From ARK-14 sp002899805 (GTDB lineage: Archaea; Thermoproteota; Thermoprotei_A; Sulfolobales; Fervidicoccaceae), in contig JBAMMC010000031.1 of NCBI GenBank assembly GCA_039793985.1, forward strand, positions 1 to 64,000: DNA of 64,000 nt. Reading direction: 5' to 3'. The notes below the pieces were generated by a model. It was not told where the DNA came from. It did not search any database and was given only the letters and a program-made list of their open reading frames with translations. A program made the translations under genes and the position numbers. Positions 1 through 8,315 of this stretch are shown here, in pieces (within the stretch, counting starts at the first letter, position 1; every line of letters starts with the position of its first letter).

Positions 1-1027
1 CGATGAAGTATTCTCCACCCAGTACTTCTCCAAAGATTCTATGAAGATATTTGTCAATCTTTTCGAGATCGTATGTTTTCATCATGAAAAGCACTACGTA
101 ATCTCCGGTTCTGGAATTATAAGTAGCTGACAAAAATTCCCAAAACTTCGATAGATCACTGATAATATGTTCCATCAAGTCAATATAATCAGTTTTACCT
201 TTAACGATAAACAATAGATTTTCGGGATTTTCCCGATTTAAGATTCTTTTTCTGAGTGAATTACTTTCAATTATTTTTTGAGATATTAGATGCGTTTGCA
301 AGTGTCTATTGACCTTACTGACACTTACGTTAAGCAATCTAGCGATTTCTGTCATTGGAGTTAGAGAGTCCATCTGTAGCTTAGCCAATATCACTAGATC
401 TATCAAATCAATATGCTTTTGTTCTATTTGTTCATATTGATAATTTGTATCTATTTTTTGTTGATCTTTTTTATTTTTTTGATATTCGTCTAGAACCTTC
501 TTCCATTTTCCTTCTAAACCATGCGATGTTATTTCCTCTTTTAAATTAAAATCGTCGTATTTAGAAACATCTGTTTCAATCGCTTCAATTACTTTTGGAA
601 GGTCCTTTTTCTCGAGCAGCCTAACTAAATTATCTTTCACTTCTATATTGTAGGGAACATAAAACATCGCTAGTCCCATGGGCCTCGGGAAGTTTATGTT
701 CCCATGCCACCTAAGTATATATGACAAGTTTTTGTCAATTCCCTTTATTCTTGTTTCCAGGTCTAGGTTCAAAGGTTTTTCGAATATTACTAATACTGTA
801 GATAGGCCAATTTTTCTCAAATCGAAATTTATTCTAAAACCTAGACCAGCTTTTTCAATTTTCTTTATCCTCCTTCTCACGTAATCTTCTGTAACTCCGA
901 GCTTCTTCGAAATCGTGCTGACCTTAATCGGTGGAAGTTCGTATTTTATGGCTTCAATTAATTCCACAAGGTCATAACCTAAACCTGTCGAAAGGGGATA
1001 AAGGTTTCTCCTTAATTTTGCTGGCAT
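1..1027 (-). CDS. Partial transcriptional regulator with two HTH/sensor-like repeats
   Basis: An open frame begins at ATG 1027 and runs without a stop off the left edge (at least 342 codons). Residues about 30-60 form a winged-helix/HTH typical of Lrp/AsnC or TrmB-like regulators (TISKKLGVTEDYVRRRIKKIE). A mixed alpha/beta segment with an R-W-H-G-N strand follows. A second HTH lies at about 213-240 (MTEIARLLNVSVSKVNRHL), followed by a similar T-Y-N-S-R strand. The protein therefore looks like a tandem HTH-plus-sensor duplication, as in some archaeal double-AsnC regulators. No ligand can be inferred. The C-terminus is missing because the window starts here. The HTH folds are convincing; the exact family is not assigned. 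Confidence 0.75.
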   Translation of the reverse strand, partial: MPAKLRRNLYPLSTGLGYDLVELIEAIKYELPPIKVSTISKKLGVTEDYVRRRIKKIEKAGLGFRINFDLRKIGLSTVLVIFEKPLNLDLETRIKGIDKNLSYILRWHGNINFPRPMGLAMFYVPYNIEVKDNLVRLLEKKDLPKVIEAIETDVSKYDDFNLKEEITSHGLEGKWKKVLDEYQKNKKDQQKIDTNYQYEQIEQKHIDLIDLVILAKLQMDSLTPMTEIARLLNVSVSKVNRHLQTHLISQKIIESNSLRKRILNRENPENLLFIVKGKTDYIDLMEHIISDLSKFWEFLSATYNSRTGDYVVLFMMKTYDLEKIDKYLHRIFGEVLGGEYFI

Positions 1028-1204
1028 ATTACTTAACCTTAATTTCTAATTTCTCAAATTAACTAGTCTCTTTTTGTATTTTTCATATAAAAAATTTACT
1101 TCTTTCATAGAAAGAACTTAGTTATTTTTTTACTAAAAACAAGCTAAGAATATCTATAAGAAAAATTATTTAATCAAGATAAAAATATTAACTGCTTCCC
1201 TTTA

Positions 1205-1399
1205 TTAGAAAGCTAGATCATCTCTCTCCCAGTTGAGCATTTCCCTCTCCTCCTCCAAATCCTTTAAGTTCAGATCTGCCAAGCTCTCAACACCAACCAA
1301 ACCCGCATTTTTAGCGGGTGAGTTTCGCTTTGCAATCGCCAACAGACGCACCAGGATAGATAATGATAGTTTCATGCAATTGGATTTTTCCTCAATCAC
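1205..1399 (-). CDS. Possible small protein, 56-64 aa
   Basis: A short minus-strand frame starts at GTG 1399 or, more likely, ATG 1375. It is rich in charged residues towards the C-terminus (DLEEEREMLNWERDDLAF). A TATA-like element on the minus strand at 1442-1451 (CTTATATAGC) sits at the right distance to start a transcript just upstream of it, and that element is too close to GTG 1454 to serve the plus-strand GTPase gene. I do not recognise the protein. An overlapping plus-strand frame (1233-1457) is Ser/Lys-rich and looks like the antisense shadow. This could be a real small protein or chance. Confidence 0.3.
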   Translation of the reverse strand: MIEEKSNCMKLSLSILVRLLAIAKRNSPAKNAGLVGVESLADLNLKDLEEEREMLNWERDDLAF

Positions 1400-1453
1400 T
1401 TTAAGAAATCATGATGCATTTTTTTCGCAAAATGAAAAAATGCTATATAAGAT

Positions 1454-2299
1454 GTGAACAAAATGAGTGGAACGAAAAAGAGAGAAAGGATGGCTATATT
1501 ACCACCGAGGGCTTTTCATAAGCTTATAGAAAAAAGTTGCTTTGTAATAGAGGTCGCTGATTCGATAAACCCTGAAGGGACTAGATCCATCTCTCTTTTC
1601 AGAACTGTGGAAAAAATGAAAAAACCGTTACTTCTAGTTCTCAACAAGGTTGACCTTGTCCCACGTTGGGTCGCAGAAGCTTGGATGAATTATTATAGAA
1701 ACATGGGCATTTCGGTTGTTCTTTCTTCCACTACTATGAGAAAGGGAAGACAAGAAATATTGAAGAGTATTCTTGAAATCTCCCAAACATGCAATGAAGA
1801 GAAGAAGATAGGAGTCATATGTGGAGTTCCTAAAACTGGAAAGTCCTCTATACTCAACATGTTGAAAGGGAAAGAGTCTGCACCTACTAGCCGTTACCCA
1901 GGAAAACCTGGATACACGAAGAGTTTCACGCTCTACAGGGTGGCAGAAGGAGTGTACATTTACGATACGCCGGGCGTTTTTCCAGATGCGAGAGATAAGC
2001 TAGAGAGGATAATAAGGTCAAACTCTCCGGAAAAGATAATTGAACCGGTCAAACCATCTATTGAGATCATTGAAATGGTTAAGCTACAGAATCCTTCGAA
2101 GATAAAAAAGCTATATGGAGTTGACCCTCAAAAGGAGAACTATGAGATACTTGAAGATATTGCGAAAAACAGAGGTTGGTTGGAAAAGCTATCGAAAGAA
2201 CCTCTAGTTGAGCAGGCTGCTATCAGGATCATTATGGATTATCTGGATGGAAAGTTAGGGATCTTCCGCCTACCTCCGAAGAAAAACTCAAACCTTTGA
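1454..2299 (+). CDS. Circularly permuted ribosome-biogenesis-type GTPase (YlqF/RbgA/NOG2-like)
   Basis: The GTPase motifs appear in permuted order: G4 (LNKVD, about residue 63) precedes G1 (GVPKTGKSS, about 124) and G3 (DTPG, about 173). This order marks the YlqF/YawG/NOG2 family, whose members act in large-subunit ribosome assembly. The C-terminal 80 residues are helical, as in relatives that bind rRNA. The start is GTG 1454, with an alternative ATG at 1463. The gene converges on the htpX gene, overlapping it by 12 nt at the 3' ends. The length (281 aa) fits archaeal members. The family assignment is firm; the role in 50S maturation comes from the family. Confidence 0.88.
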   Translation: MNKMSGTKKRERMAILPPRAFHKLIEKSCFVIEVADSINPEGTRSISLFRTVEKMKKPLLLVLNKVDLVPRWVAEAWMNYYRNMGISVVLSSTTMRKGRQEILKSILEISQTCNEEKKIGVICGVPKTGKSSILNMLKGKESAPTSRYPGKPGYTKSFTLYRVAEGVYIYDTPGVFPDARDKLERIIRSNSPEKIIEPVKPSIEIIEMVKLQNPSKIKKLYGVDPQKENYEILEDIAKNRGWLEKLSKEPLVEQAAIRIIMDYLDGKLGIFRLPPKKNSNL

Positions 2300-3427
2300 A
2301 AGTTGAGTCCTTATGTTCTCGAGGAACTTCAGCCTCTTAGGAGTAGATGGGTGAGAGCTGAATAGCTCAATGAAAGCGCTCTCTTTCCTATTCATGAGTT
2401 TCTCGACTTCTGCATCAATGTCAATGTCTTTTGGCAGCGTGTAGACTCTTTTCCTGTTCGGGAACCAATACTCCGCAGGCTCGTAGGCCATTCCTCCGCT
2501 AGTAGAAATGAGATAGTTCACAATGAAAAGCATAGCAGCCGATTTATTGAGGTCTTCTGAGATGTGTGGATTATTTTCATAAAGTAGGGTCAACCTAGTC
2601 AGTCCCCTCTGAAGGAGCCTTGGATTGCCCGTCAGTTTTGCGCTGAAGGCGTCAGCGAAGTATTCCCTCAGCCTGCTGAAGTGAGTTACTAGGAACTGGA
2701 ATATGAATCCAGCAACGAAGAGAACTGCACCTATGGTTACATAAAAAAGGGCTCCTCCTCCTCTTTCCCTGCTGTCACCTGCTAGCCATCCCCAGGTTAG
2801 AAGCATTCTCCCGATGAAGTATATAGCGGATGGAATAAGGCTTATAGCGAGAAGTGCTGCAACGTCTCTGTGCTTCAAATGTCCGAGCTCGTGTCCCAGA
2901 ACTGCTTCTATTTCTTCCTTCGGAAGTAGATTCAGCAATCCTCTAGTTATAGCTACATAGTTTCCAGATAGGGGAGAACCAAAAGCAAAAGCATTAGGGG
3001 CAGAGACCTCAGCTATGAGGACTCTTGGAGCTTCTTTAAGACCAGCCCTCCTGCTGAGCTCTGAAACAGAGCTTACAAGCCATTGTTCCTCTCCCTTAGC
3101 TGGCCTTGTTCTGTAAACCGCTCTAATGAGTATTGGGCTAAATAGCCACTGAAGTACCATGAAGACTGCTACCAATGCTACAGTTGAATAGAGCCAGTCG
3201 ATCCCCAGCCCGAAATAAATTCCCACGAGGTATATCACAGCTACGCTTCCGAGGAAAGTAGCAAGCACAGTAACGAGCATCGATGTTTTCAGACCTACTA
3301 GGGAGCTTGGTGGTCCTCTGACGATCTTGTTGGCAGAAACTGCTAATATACCTATGATTAATGCTGTGAGCATCGATGCCAACAGTATACCGAACATCAT
3401 ATATGGAGAGAACAGGAAAAGTAACAT
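2288..3427 (-). CDS. htpX: HtpX-like membrane zinc metalloprotease (M48)
   Basis: This is a 379-residue integral membrane protease. Two or three hydrophobic segments lie in the first 110 residues, followed by the zinc motif HELGH (VLGHELGHLKHRD, about 178-190), another pair of membrane segments, and the downstream glutamate region (LREYFADAFSAKL) that supplies the third zinc ligand in M48. HtpX homologues degrade misfolded membrane proteins with the active site facing the cytosol. The gene stands alone on the minus strand and converges with the GTPase gene. The ATG at 3427 is preceded by GGGATGCGAGG, which contains a usable SD-like GAGG. Confidence 0.92.
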   Translation of the reverse strand: MLLFLFSPYMMFGILLASMLTALIIGILAVSANKIVRGPPSSLVGLKTSMLVTVLATFLGSVAVIYLVGIYFGLGIDWLYSTVALVAVFMVLQWLFSPILIRAVYRTRPAKGEEQWLVSSVSELSRRAGLKEAPRVLIAEVSAPNAFAFGSPLSGNYVAITRGLLNLLPKEEIEAVLGHELGHLKHRDVAALLAISLIPSAIYFIGRMLLTWGWLAGDSRERGGGALFYVTIGAVLFVAGFIFQFLVTHFSRLREYFADAFSAKLTGNPRLLQRGLTRLTLLYENNPHISEDLNKSAAMLFIVNYLISTSGGMAYEPAEYWFPNRKRVYTLPKDIDIDAEVEKLMNRKESAFIELFSSHPSTPKRLKFLENIRTQLSKV

Positions 3428-3533
3428 CCTCGCATCCCCTTGTTATTTTTTTCCCGTGCATAATAAAAAAATCAAAAAGGAGATTATAAATTCATAGTAA
3501 GTTTCAAGAGCTTTTCCGACTCACATGGAATAT

Positions 3534-3620
3534 GAGCTACCCCCTCCTAAAGAGGGGGGATTCCAGCGTTTTGGATGAGCTTTTCACAATCCATCCCAGC
3601 AATTCAATGCCGAGGTTTTC
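3534..3620 (+). repeat. Class B structured repeat, copy 1
   Basis: The element begins GAGCTAC, then a C-rich/G-rich hairpin (CCCCCTC/GAGGGGG), then TTCCAGCGTTTTGGATGAGC, a second hairpin closed by GGATG/CATCC, and ends GGTTTTC. A second copy with the same module order but different hairpin sequence lies at 30879-30965. It sits in the 346-nt spacer between htpX and the oxidoreductase operon, which otherwise shows only AT-rich promoter-like sequence. It resembles the hairpin-plus-TTCC ends of IS200/IS605 elements and TnpB guide RNAs, but there is no adjacent tnpB. Confidence 0.6.
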
Positions 3621-3774
3621 ACATTGAACTTTTATATGTCATATTTTGAGTTCCTTAGAATGCTATTTTAACACTGTTAACTTTTTTACGCTTGATGATA
3701 TATACAAAACAACCTTTAATTGATCAAACACTTTTCTAAATGAGAAAAAACATTCGAAAGAGGTGTGATTTTAA

Positions 3775-4386
3775 TTGGAAGAATTTGTCGGCAAAGGTGG
3801 CCAATTGGTTGAAATAACATGGCTAGGGAGAGGGGGACAAGGAGCCGTGACTGCCGCTGAACTTTTGGCAATAGCTGCCATAGAAGAGGGAAAAACCGCT
3901 GTCGCCATCCCTGAATTCGGCGCAGAGAGGAGAGGGGCGCCGGTCAGAGCTTACAACAGGCTTTCCAATCAGAGGAAAGAATTGCCGAAGACCCCCATAG
4001 TGTCTCCAGATATTCTCGTGATAATCGATCCCAGCCTAATTTCAAGAGCTGGCAATTACATCAATTTCGAGAGGATAAGATACCTGGTTGCTAACACTTC
4101 TGTAACGAGAGAGGATCTGGCAAAGCTTCTCGGTATTAAGATGCCTTTGGAAAATATATTTCCAGTTGATGGAGCGAAAATCGCCATGCAGATCTTTGGA
4201 AGACCGATTTACAACACAGTCATGCTGGGTGCGCTCGTTGGTTCTGTCCCATTGGTCAAAGCTACTAGCCTGGAAAGTGCTGTTAAGAAGAACTTTTCAG
4301 GCAAATTGGTAGAGATGAATCTTAAAGCAATTTTTGAGGGGATGAACAAAGTTAGAGAAGTTGAAAAGGAGGGGATTAAGGTTTGA
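3775..4386 (+). CDS. porG: 2-oxoacid:ferredoxin oxidoreductase, gamma subunit
   Basis: The N-terminal motif ITWLGRGGQGAVTAAELLA and the later VAIPEFGAERRGAPVRAY block are diagnostic of the gamma domain of pyruvate/2-oxoacid:ferredoxin oxidoreductases. These enzymes oxidatively decarboxylate a 2-oxoacid to an acyl-CoA and reduce ferredoxin in the cytoplasm. It is the first of four genes in the order gamma-delta-alpha-beta, each overlapping or nearly touching the next. The start is uncertain: TTG 3775 with an upstream GAGGTG, or TTG 3805 just after AAGGTGG. Most homologues begin near the latter. Which 2-oxoacid is used cannot be read from this subunit. Confidence 0.93.
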   Translation: MEEFVGKGGQLVEITWLGRGGQGAVTAAELLAIAAIEEGKTAVAIPEFGAERRGAPVRAYNRLSNQRKELPKTPIVSPDILVIIDPSLISRAGNYINFERIRYLVANTSVTREDLAKLLGIKMPLENIFPVDGAKIAMQIFGRPIYNTVMLGALVGSVPLVKATSLESAVKKNFSGKLVEMNLKAIFEGMNKVREVEKEGIKV

Positions 4387-4697
4387 AAGAGCTAAGAAGT
4401 TGGAGAGATTTCCCTATTGGCGGGATAATCTCTGAGCCAGGGAATTCCATCGAAAACGATATGAGCGGTTGGAGGAATGAGAAGCCGGAAATAGACCAAG
4501 AGAAATGTATAAGGTGCAGGATATGCTGGACTTATTGTCCGGATGCAGCTATAATCGAAGAAGAGAAGCCATATACCACGAAAACGGGTAAAAGCTATAA
4601 GCTGACCTATACTGTTGACTACCAGCACTGCAAAGGATGCGGAATCTGCGCCCAAGAATGTCCAGTGAAAGCGATAAAAATGATTCCCGAGGTGTGA
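4383..4697 (+). CDS. porD: 2-oxoacid:ferredoxin oxidoreductase, delta subunit (2x[4Fe-4S])
   Basis: This is a 104-residue ferredoxin-like subunit with two complete CxxCxxCxxxCP motifs (CIRCRICWTYCP at about 40-51 and CKGCGICAQECP at about 82-93), each binding one [4Fe-4S] cluster. It passes electrons from the TPP site in the beta subunit to free ferredoxin. A TTG start overlaps the gamma stop codon by four bases (TTGA), indicating translational coupling, and the alpha gene follows 3 nt after its stop. About 35 residues before the first cluster match the usual delta-subunit extension. Confidence 0.94.
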   Translation: MKELRSWRDFPIGGIISEPGNSIENDMSGWRNEKPEIDQEKCIRCRICWTYCPDAAIIEEEKPYTTKTGKSYKLTYTVDYQHCKGCGICAQECPVKAIKMIPEV

Positions 4698-4700
4698 GGT

Positions 4701-5909
4701 ATGAGTAAGCTCATTGAAAGAAAAGGTGAGGTGAAAGCACTTTCAACAAACAAGGCCGTAGCCGAAGCTGTCAAGGATTCCGATGTCGATGTAGTAGCAG
4801 CTTATCCAATAACTCCTCAAACGACGGTTGTTGAAAGAATAGCAGAGCTCATCGGGGAAGGGAAGCTCGATGCGGAAATCATCCACGTAGAGAGCGAACA
4901 CAGTGCGCTCAGCGCAGTTATTGGGGCATCGGCAATGGGAGCAAGGGCATTCACAGCTACTGCGAGCCAGGGGCTTGCTCTGATGCATGAAGTTCTCCAC
5001 ATAGCCAGTGGGCTGAGACTCCCAATTGTAATGAGTGTTGCGATGAGGTCTCTCTCAGCTCCTATTAGCATATTCAACGACCACAGCGATATAATGAACC
5101 AGAGAGATGCGGGGTGGATAATAATTTTTGCCAGTAGTGCGCAGGAGGCTTATGATTCAATAATACAGGCATATAAGATCGCAGAGAATCCCAACGTGCT
5201 TCTGCCTGTGATGGTAGCATATGATGGATATGTAATGAGCCATACGATTGAGCCAGTCGAAGTCTTAGGAAAAGAAGTTTCAATTGAATATATTCCGAAG
5301 AGCACAACTTGGAATAAGCTAGATCCTGAGAAACCTATAACCATTGGAACTATAACATCTCCCGATTACTACTATGAGTTCAAATATGCCCAGGCAGTTG
5401 CGATTGGAGAGTCATTGCCACACATCCTTGAAGCCGATGCTGAATTCAGAAAGCTGTATGGAAGAGGCTATGGAGCTGTTGAAGGTTATATGATCGATGA
5501 TGCCGAGATCGCCATTCTAGCTACTTCATCCTACTACACAAACCTCAAGTATGCGGTTGATAGGTTGCGTGAAAGAGGGATAAAAGCTGGAGCTATCAAG
5601 CTAAGGGTGTACAGACCGTTCCCCAGAGAACAACTTTACGCATTGATAAAGAATCTAAAGGCGCTGGGAGTAATCGACAGGGCAATAAGCTACGGGATGA
5701 CACCGAGCGGACCTATAGCTGCAGACATCATGTCTGCCTTCAGGTACAGAGATATTCCCCCAGTTCAGAGCATCATCGCTGGGTTAGGTCAGAGAAGGAT
5801 GCTCATTGAAGACTTCGTGAAGTTATATGAAATCATCGAAAAGAGGGCTTCATCGAACTCAATAACAGAAGAATCAATATTCTATGGGGTGAAAGGTATT
5901 GAGCTCTGA
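4701..5909 (+). CDS. porA: 2-oxoacid:ferredoxin oxidoreductase, alpha subunit
   Basis: This 402-residue protein has the YPITPQT motif (about 33-39) and the VESEHSALSAVIGASAMGARAF block of the pyrimidine-binding domain, followed by the C-terminal transketolase-C-like domain. In 2-oxoacid oxidoreductases this subunit contacts the TPP aminopyrimidine and the substrate. The start ATG 4701 is preceded by GAGGTGTGAGGT, which includes an SD-like GAGGT. It belongs to the four-gene operon and overlaps the beta gene by 11 nt. Acetyl-CoA synthesis from pyruvate is the likeliest reaction, but other 2-oxoacids are possible. Confidence 0.94.
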   Translation: MSKLIERKGEVKALSTNKAVAEAVKDSDVDVVAAYPITPQTTVVERIAELIGEGKLDAEIIHVESEHSALSAVIGASAMGARAFTATASQGLALMHEVLHIASGLRLPIVMSVAMRSLSAPISIFNDHSDIMNQRDAGWIIIFASSAQEAYDSIIQAYKIAENPNVLLPVMVAYDGYVMSHTIEPVEVLGKEVSIEYIPKSTTWNKLDPEKPITIGTITSPDYYYEFKYAQAVAIGESLPHILEADAEFRKLYGRGYGAVEGYMIDDAEIAILATSSYYTNLKYAVDRLRERGIKAGAIKLRVYRPFPREQLYALIKNLKALGVIDRAISYGMTPSGPIAADIMSAFRYRDIPPVQSIIAGLGQRRMLIEDFVKLYEIIEKRASSNSITEESIFYGVKGIEL

Positions 5910-6855
5910 TGGAATGAGATTGAAAACTCTCTGGGATATACCTAGAGAAGAGCTGTTCGCTGGAGGACATTCTCTGTGCGCAGGATGTACTGCCTCAACG
6001 ATTGTCAGACATCTGCTGAAAGTTGCTGGAAAGAATACCATAGTCGTCAACGCTACTGGATGCGTTGAAGTATCCACCACAGCTTTTCCTTTTACAGCGT
6101 GGAGAGTGCCATGGATACATGTAGCTTTTGAGAATGCGGGGGCTGTGGCCTCTGGTGTAGAATCAGCCATAAATGCGCTGAGAACCAAGGGAATCATGCC
6201 GCTGGACAAGGAGATCAATGTAATAGCAATAGCAGGCGATGGTGGAAGTTTCGATATTGGATTCCAAGCTTTGAGCGGTCTACTTGAAAGAGGACACAGA
6301 GTCATGTTTGTGATATATGATAACGAAGCATACATGAACACCGGCGTCCAGAGGAGCGGAGCTACTCCATTTGGAGCATGGACCACAACAACTCCAGTGA
6401 CTAGAAGGATAAGAGGAGAGTGGAGGACAAAGAAAGATATGTTCGATGTAGCAATTGCTCACGGAATCGATTATGTAGCAACAGCAAACCCAGCTTATCC
6501 AATAGATATGGATGTCAAGTTCCAGAAAGGCTTGAATGTGGATGGACCTTCGCTTGTTCATGTGATCATGCCATGTACAACTGGATGGAGATTCGAACCC
6601 AGATATGGTATAACAATAGCGAAGCTGGCCACGGAAACAGCCGTCTGGGTCAATATGGAGTACGATAGAGGGAACTTCAACGTGACTGTCCCAGTAAAGA
6701 AGAGAAAACACGTGAGAGAGTACTTGAAGTTACAAGGAAGATATTCACACCTCAGCGATTTGGAAATAGAGCTAATTCAAGAACAGGTAAACAGGAAAGT
6801 TGAGGAGATAAATAAGAGAGCAGGAAAAGAGGTCATAGGTCCTCTCGAGTCCTAA
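5899..6855 (+). CDS. porB: 2-oxoacid:ferredoxin oxidoreductase, beta subunit (TPP-binding)
   Basis: This 318-residue protein carries the TPP/Mg motif GDGGSFDIGFQALSG with the downstream DNEAYMNTG, and the cysteine motif CAGCTA (about 29-34) plus a further GCVEVST Cys that ligate the proximal [4Fe-4S] cluster. The start is TTG 5899 inside the alpha gene, or ATG 5914; the overlap implies coupled translation. It is the last gene of the operon, and its stop overlaps the convergent gatB stop by 4 nt. Confidence 0.94.
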   Translation: MSSDGMRLKTLWDIPREELFAGGHSLCAGCTASTIVRHLLKVAGKNTIVVNATGCVEVSTTAFPFTAWRVPWIHVAFENAGAVASGVESAINALRTKGIMPLDKEINVIAIAGDGGSFDIGFQALSGLLERGHRVMFVIYDNEAYMNTGVQRSGATPFGAWTTTTPVTRRIRGEWRTKKDMFDVAIAHGIDYVATANPAYPIDMDVKFQKGLNVDGPSLVHVIMPCTTGWRFEPRYGITIAKLATETAVWVNMEYDRGNFNVTVPVKKRKHVREYLKLQGRYSHLSDLEIELIQEQVNRKVEEINKRAGKEVIGPLES

Positions 6856-8315
6856 TTTGACCATGTTCTTTTTTGAAGCTCTCCTATTTTTTTAACAATT
6901 AGCTCATAAGTTTCCTTCGGATCCGCTTTCTTATTTGTCACTTCCATCACTTTTCCGATGAGGAATTGGATTGCCTTCGGGTTTCTCAGAGCGTCTTCCA
7001 CTGCTTTCTCGTTCTCTCTCATTACTCTCTCCACGATTTCATCGAGCTCTTTTCCGCTGATCCTCCCGAGCCATCCTCTCGATAAGAGGACTTCCGTTGT
7101 CTTTCTACCTGAGACCAGCTCTGGTATGGTCTCCTTTGCTATCTTAATAGATATATCACCCTTTCTCAGTAGTTCCAATAAGTTAGCCATCTCTGCCGGA
7201 GGTACCAGTTTTCCTATGTCCTTGATCCTTTCCTGTCCTATCCATCCAACAAGATCGTTGACTATGAGGGCGGCTGCTTTTTCTCCATCGATCTTCGTAT
7301 ATTTCATGACTTCTTCAAAATATTCTGCTAGCTTCTTATTGGAGGTTATAACATATGATAAGTAGCTACTGAGCCCATATTCTTTAATCAACCTCTCTCT
7401 CTTCGCATTTGGAAGCTCGGGCATCTCCTTCGCGATGCCCTCCAAATAATCCATCTCTATTTCTACTGGTGGTAGATTTGGATCTGGGAAGTATCTATAG
7501 TCCTCCTCGGTTTCCTTTGTCCTTGTACCCACAGTTGCCTTCCTCTCTTGGTCCCAGTGTCTGGTCTCCATCTCGATCTTTATCCCTTTCTCTCTGAGAG
7601 ATCTCTGTCTAGCAACTTCGTATAGGATTGCTGCTTCTATTTCAGAAATGCTTCCTATGTTCTTGACCTCTACCCTACTTCCTCCCTCTATGCTTATGTT
7701 CACATCTACTCTCATTGAACCTTCCAAGTTGAAATCGGCAACCTCCAAATACTCTAGCACGGATCGAAGTTCTTGGAGGAAGGCGATGACTTCTTTGGGA
7801 GAGCTGAAGTCAGGTTCAGTAACTATTTCAAGCAATGCTACACCGCTCCTGTTATAATCGATGAGGCTATATTTACTTGTAAGCATGGAACCAGTGTGGT
7901 AAATGATCTTCCCAGGATCTTCTTCCAGGTTTATCCTCCTTATTCTGGCCTTCTTCAGATTTCCATCGACGTAATACTCTAGATACCCTTCTCTAGCTAT
8001 ACTAGCAACGCCCTTTCCTTCGTATTGAGTAATTTGATAGTTTTTCGGTAGATCGGGATAGAAATAGTGCTTCCTAGCCCAAGAAACCCTGTTTGAGATC
8101 TTCATGTTCAAGGCTAAGGCTACCAGCAATGCTTTCTTGACTGCCTCCTTATTGACAACCGGGAGAGACCCTGGAAGTCCTAGGCAAATAGGGCAAACGT
8201 TGGTGTTTGGTGGCATATCTCTGTAGTTAGAGCTACAGTTGCAGAATAGCTTGGTCTTGAGAGAAGTCAATTGCACGTGTATCTCAAGTCCTATAATAAT
8301 CTTCTCTGAGCTCAA
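6852..8315 (-). CDS. gatB: Asp/Glu-tRNA amidotransferase subunit B
   Basis: This 487-residue GatB has the N-terminal IGLEIHVQL motif, a zinc-site pair (CNCSS...CPICLGLPGSLP), the HKHYFYPDLPKNYQ-like catalytic kinase block, and a C-terminal tail domain that binds tRNA. GatB phosphorylates the misacylated aspartate or glutamate so that ammonia from GatA can amidate it. It is the last gene of gatC-gatA-gatB on the minus strand; ATG 8315 overlaps the gatA stop as ATGA. In archaea GatCAB normally makes Asn-tRNA(Asn), while GatDE handles tRNA(Gln). Confidence 0.95.
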   Translation of the reverse strand: MSSEKIIIGLEIHVQLTSLKTKLFCNCSSNYRDMPPNTNVCPICLGLPGSLPVVNKEAVKKALLVALALNMKISNRVSWARKHYFYPDLPKNYQITQYEGKGVASIAREGYLEYYVDGNLKKARIRRINLEEDPGKIIYHTGSMLTSKYSLIDYNRSGVALLEIVTEPDFSSPKEVIAFLQELRSVLEYLEVADFNLEGSMRVDVNISIEGGSRVEVKNIGSISEIEAAILYEVARQRSLREKGIKIEMETRHWDQERKATVGTRTKETEEDYRYFPDPNLPPVEIEMDYLEGIAKEMPELPNAKRERLIKEYGLSSYLSYVITSNKKLAEYFEEVMKYTKIDGEKAAALIVNDLVGWIGQERIKDIGKLVPPAEMANLLELLRKGDISIKIAKETIPELVSGRKTTEVLLSRGWLGRISGKELDEIVERVMRENEKAVEDALRNPKAIQFLIGKVMEVTNKKADPKETYELIVKKIGELQKRTWSN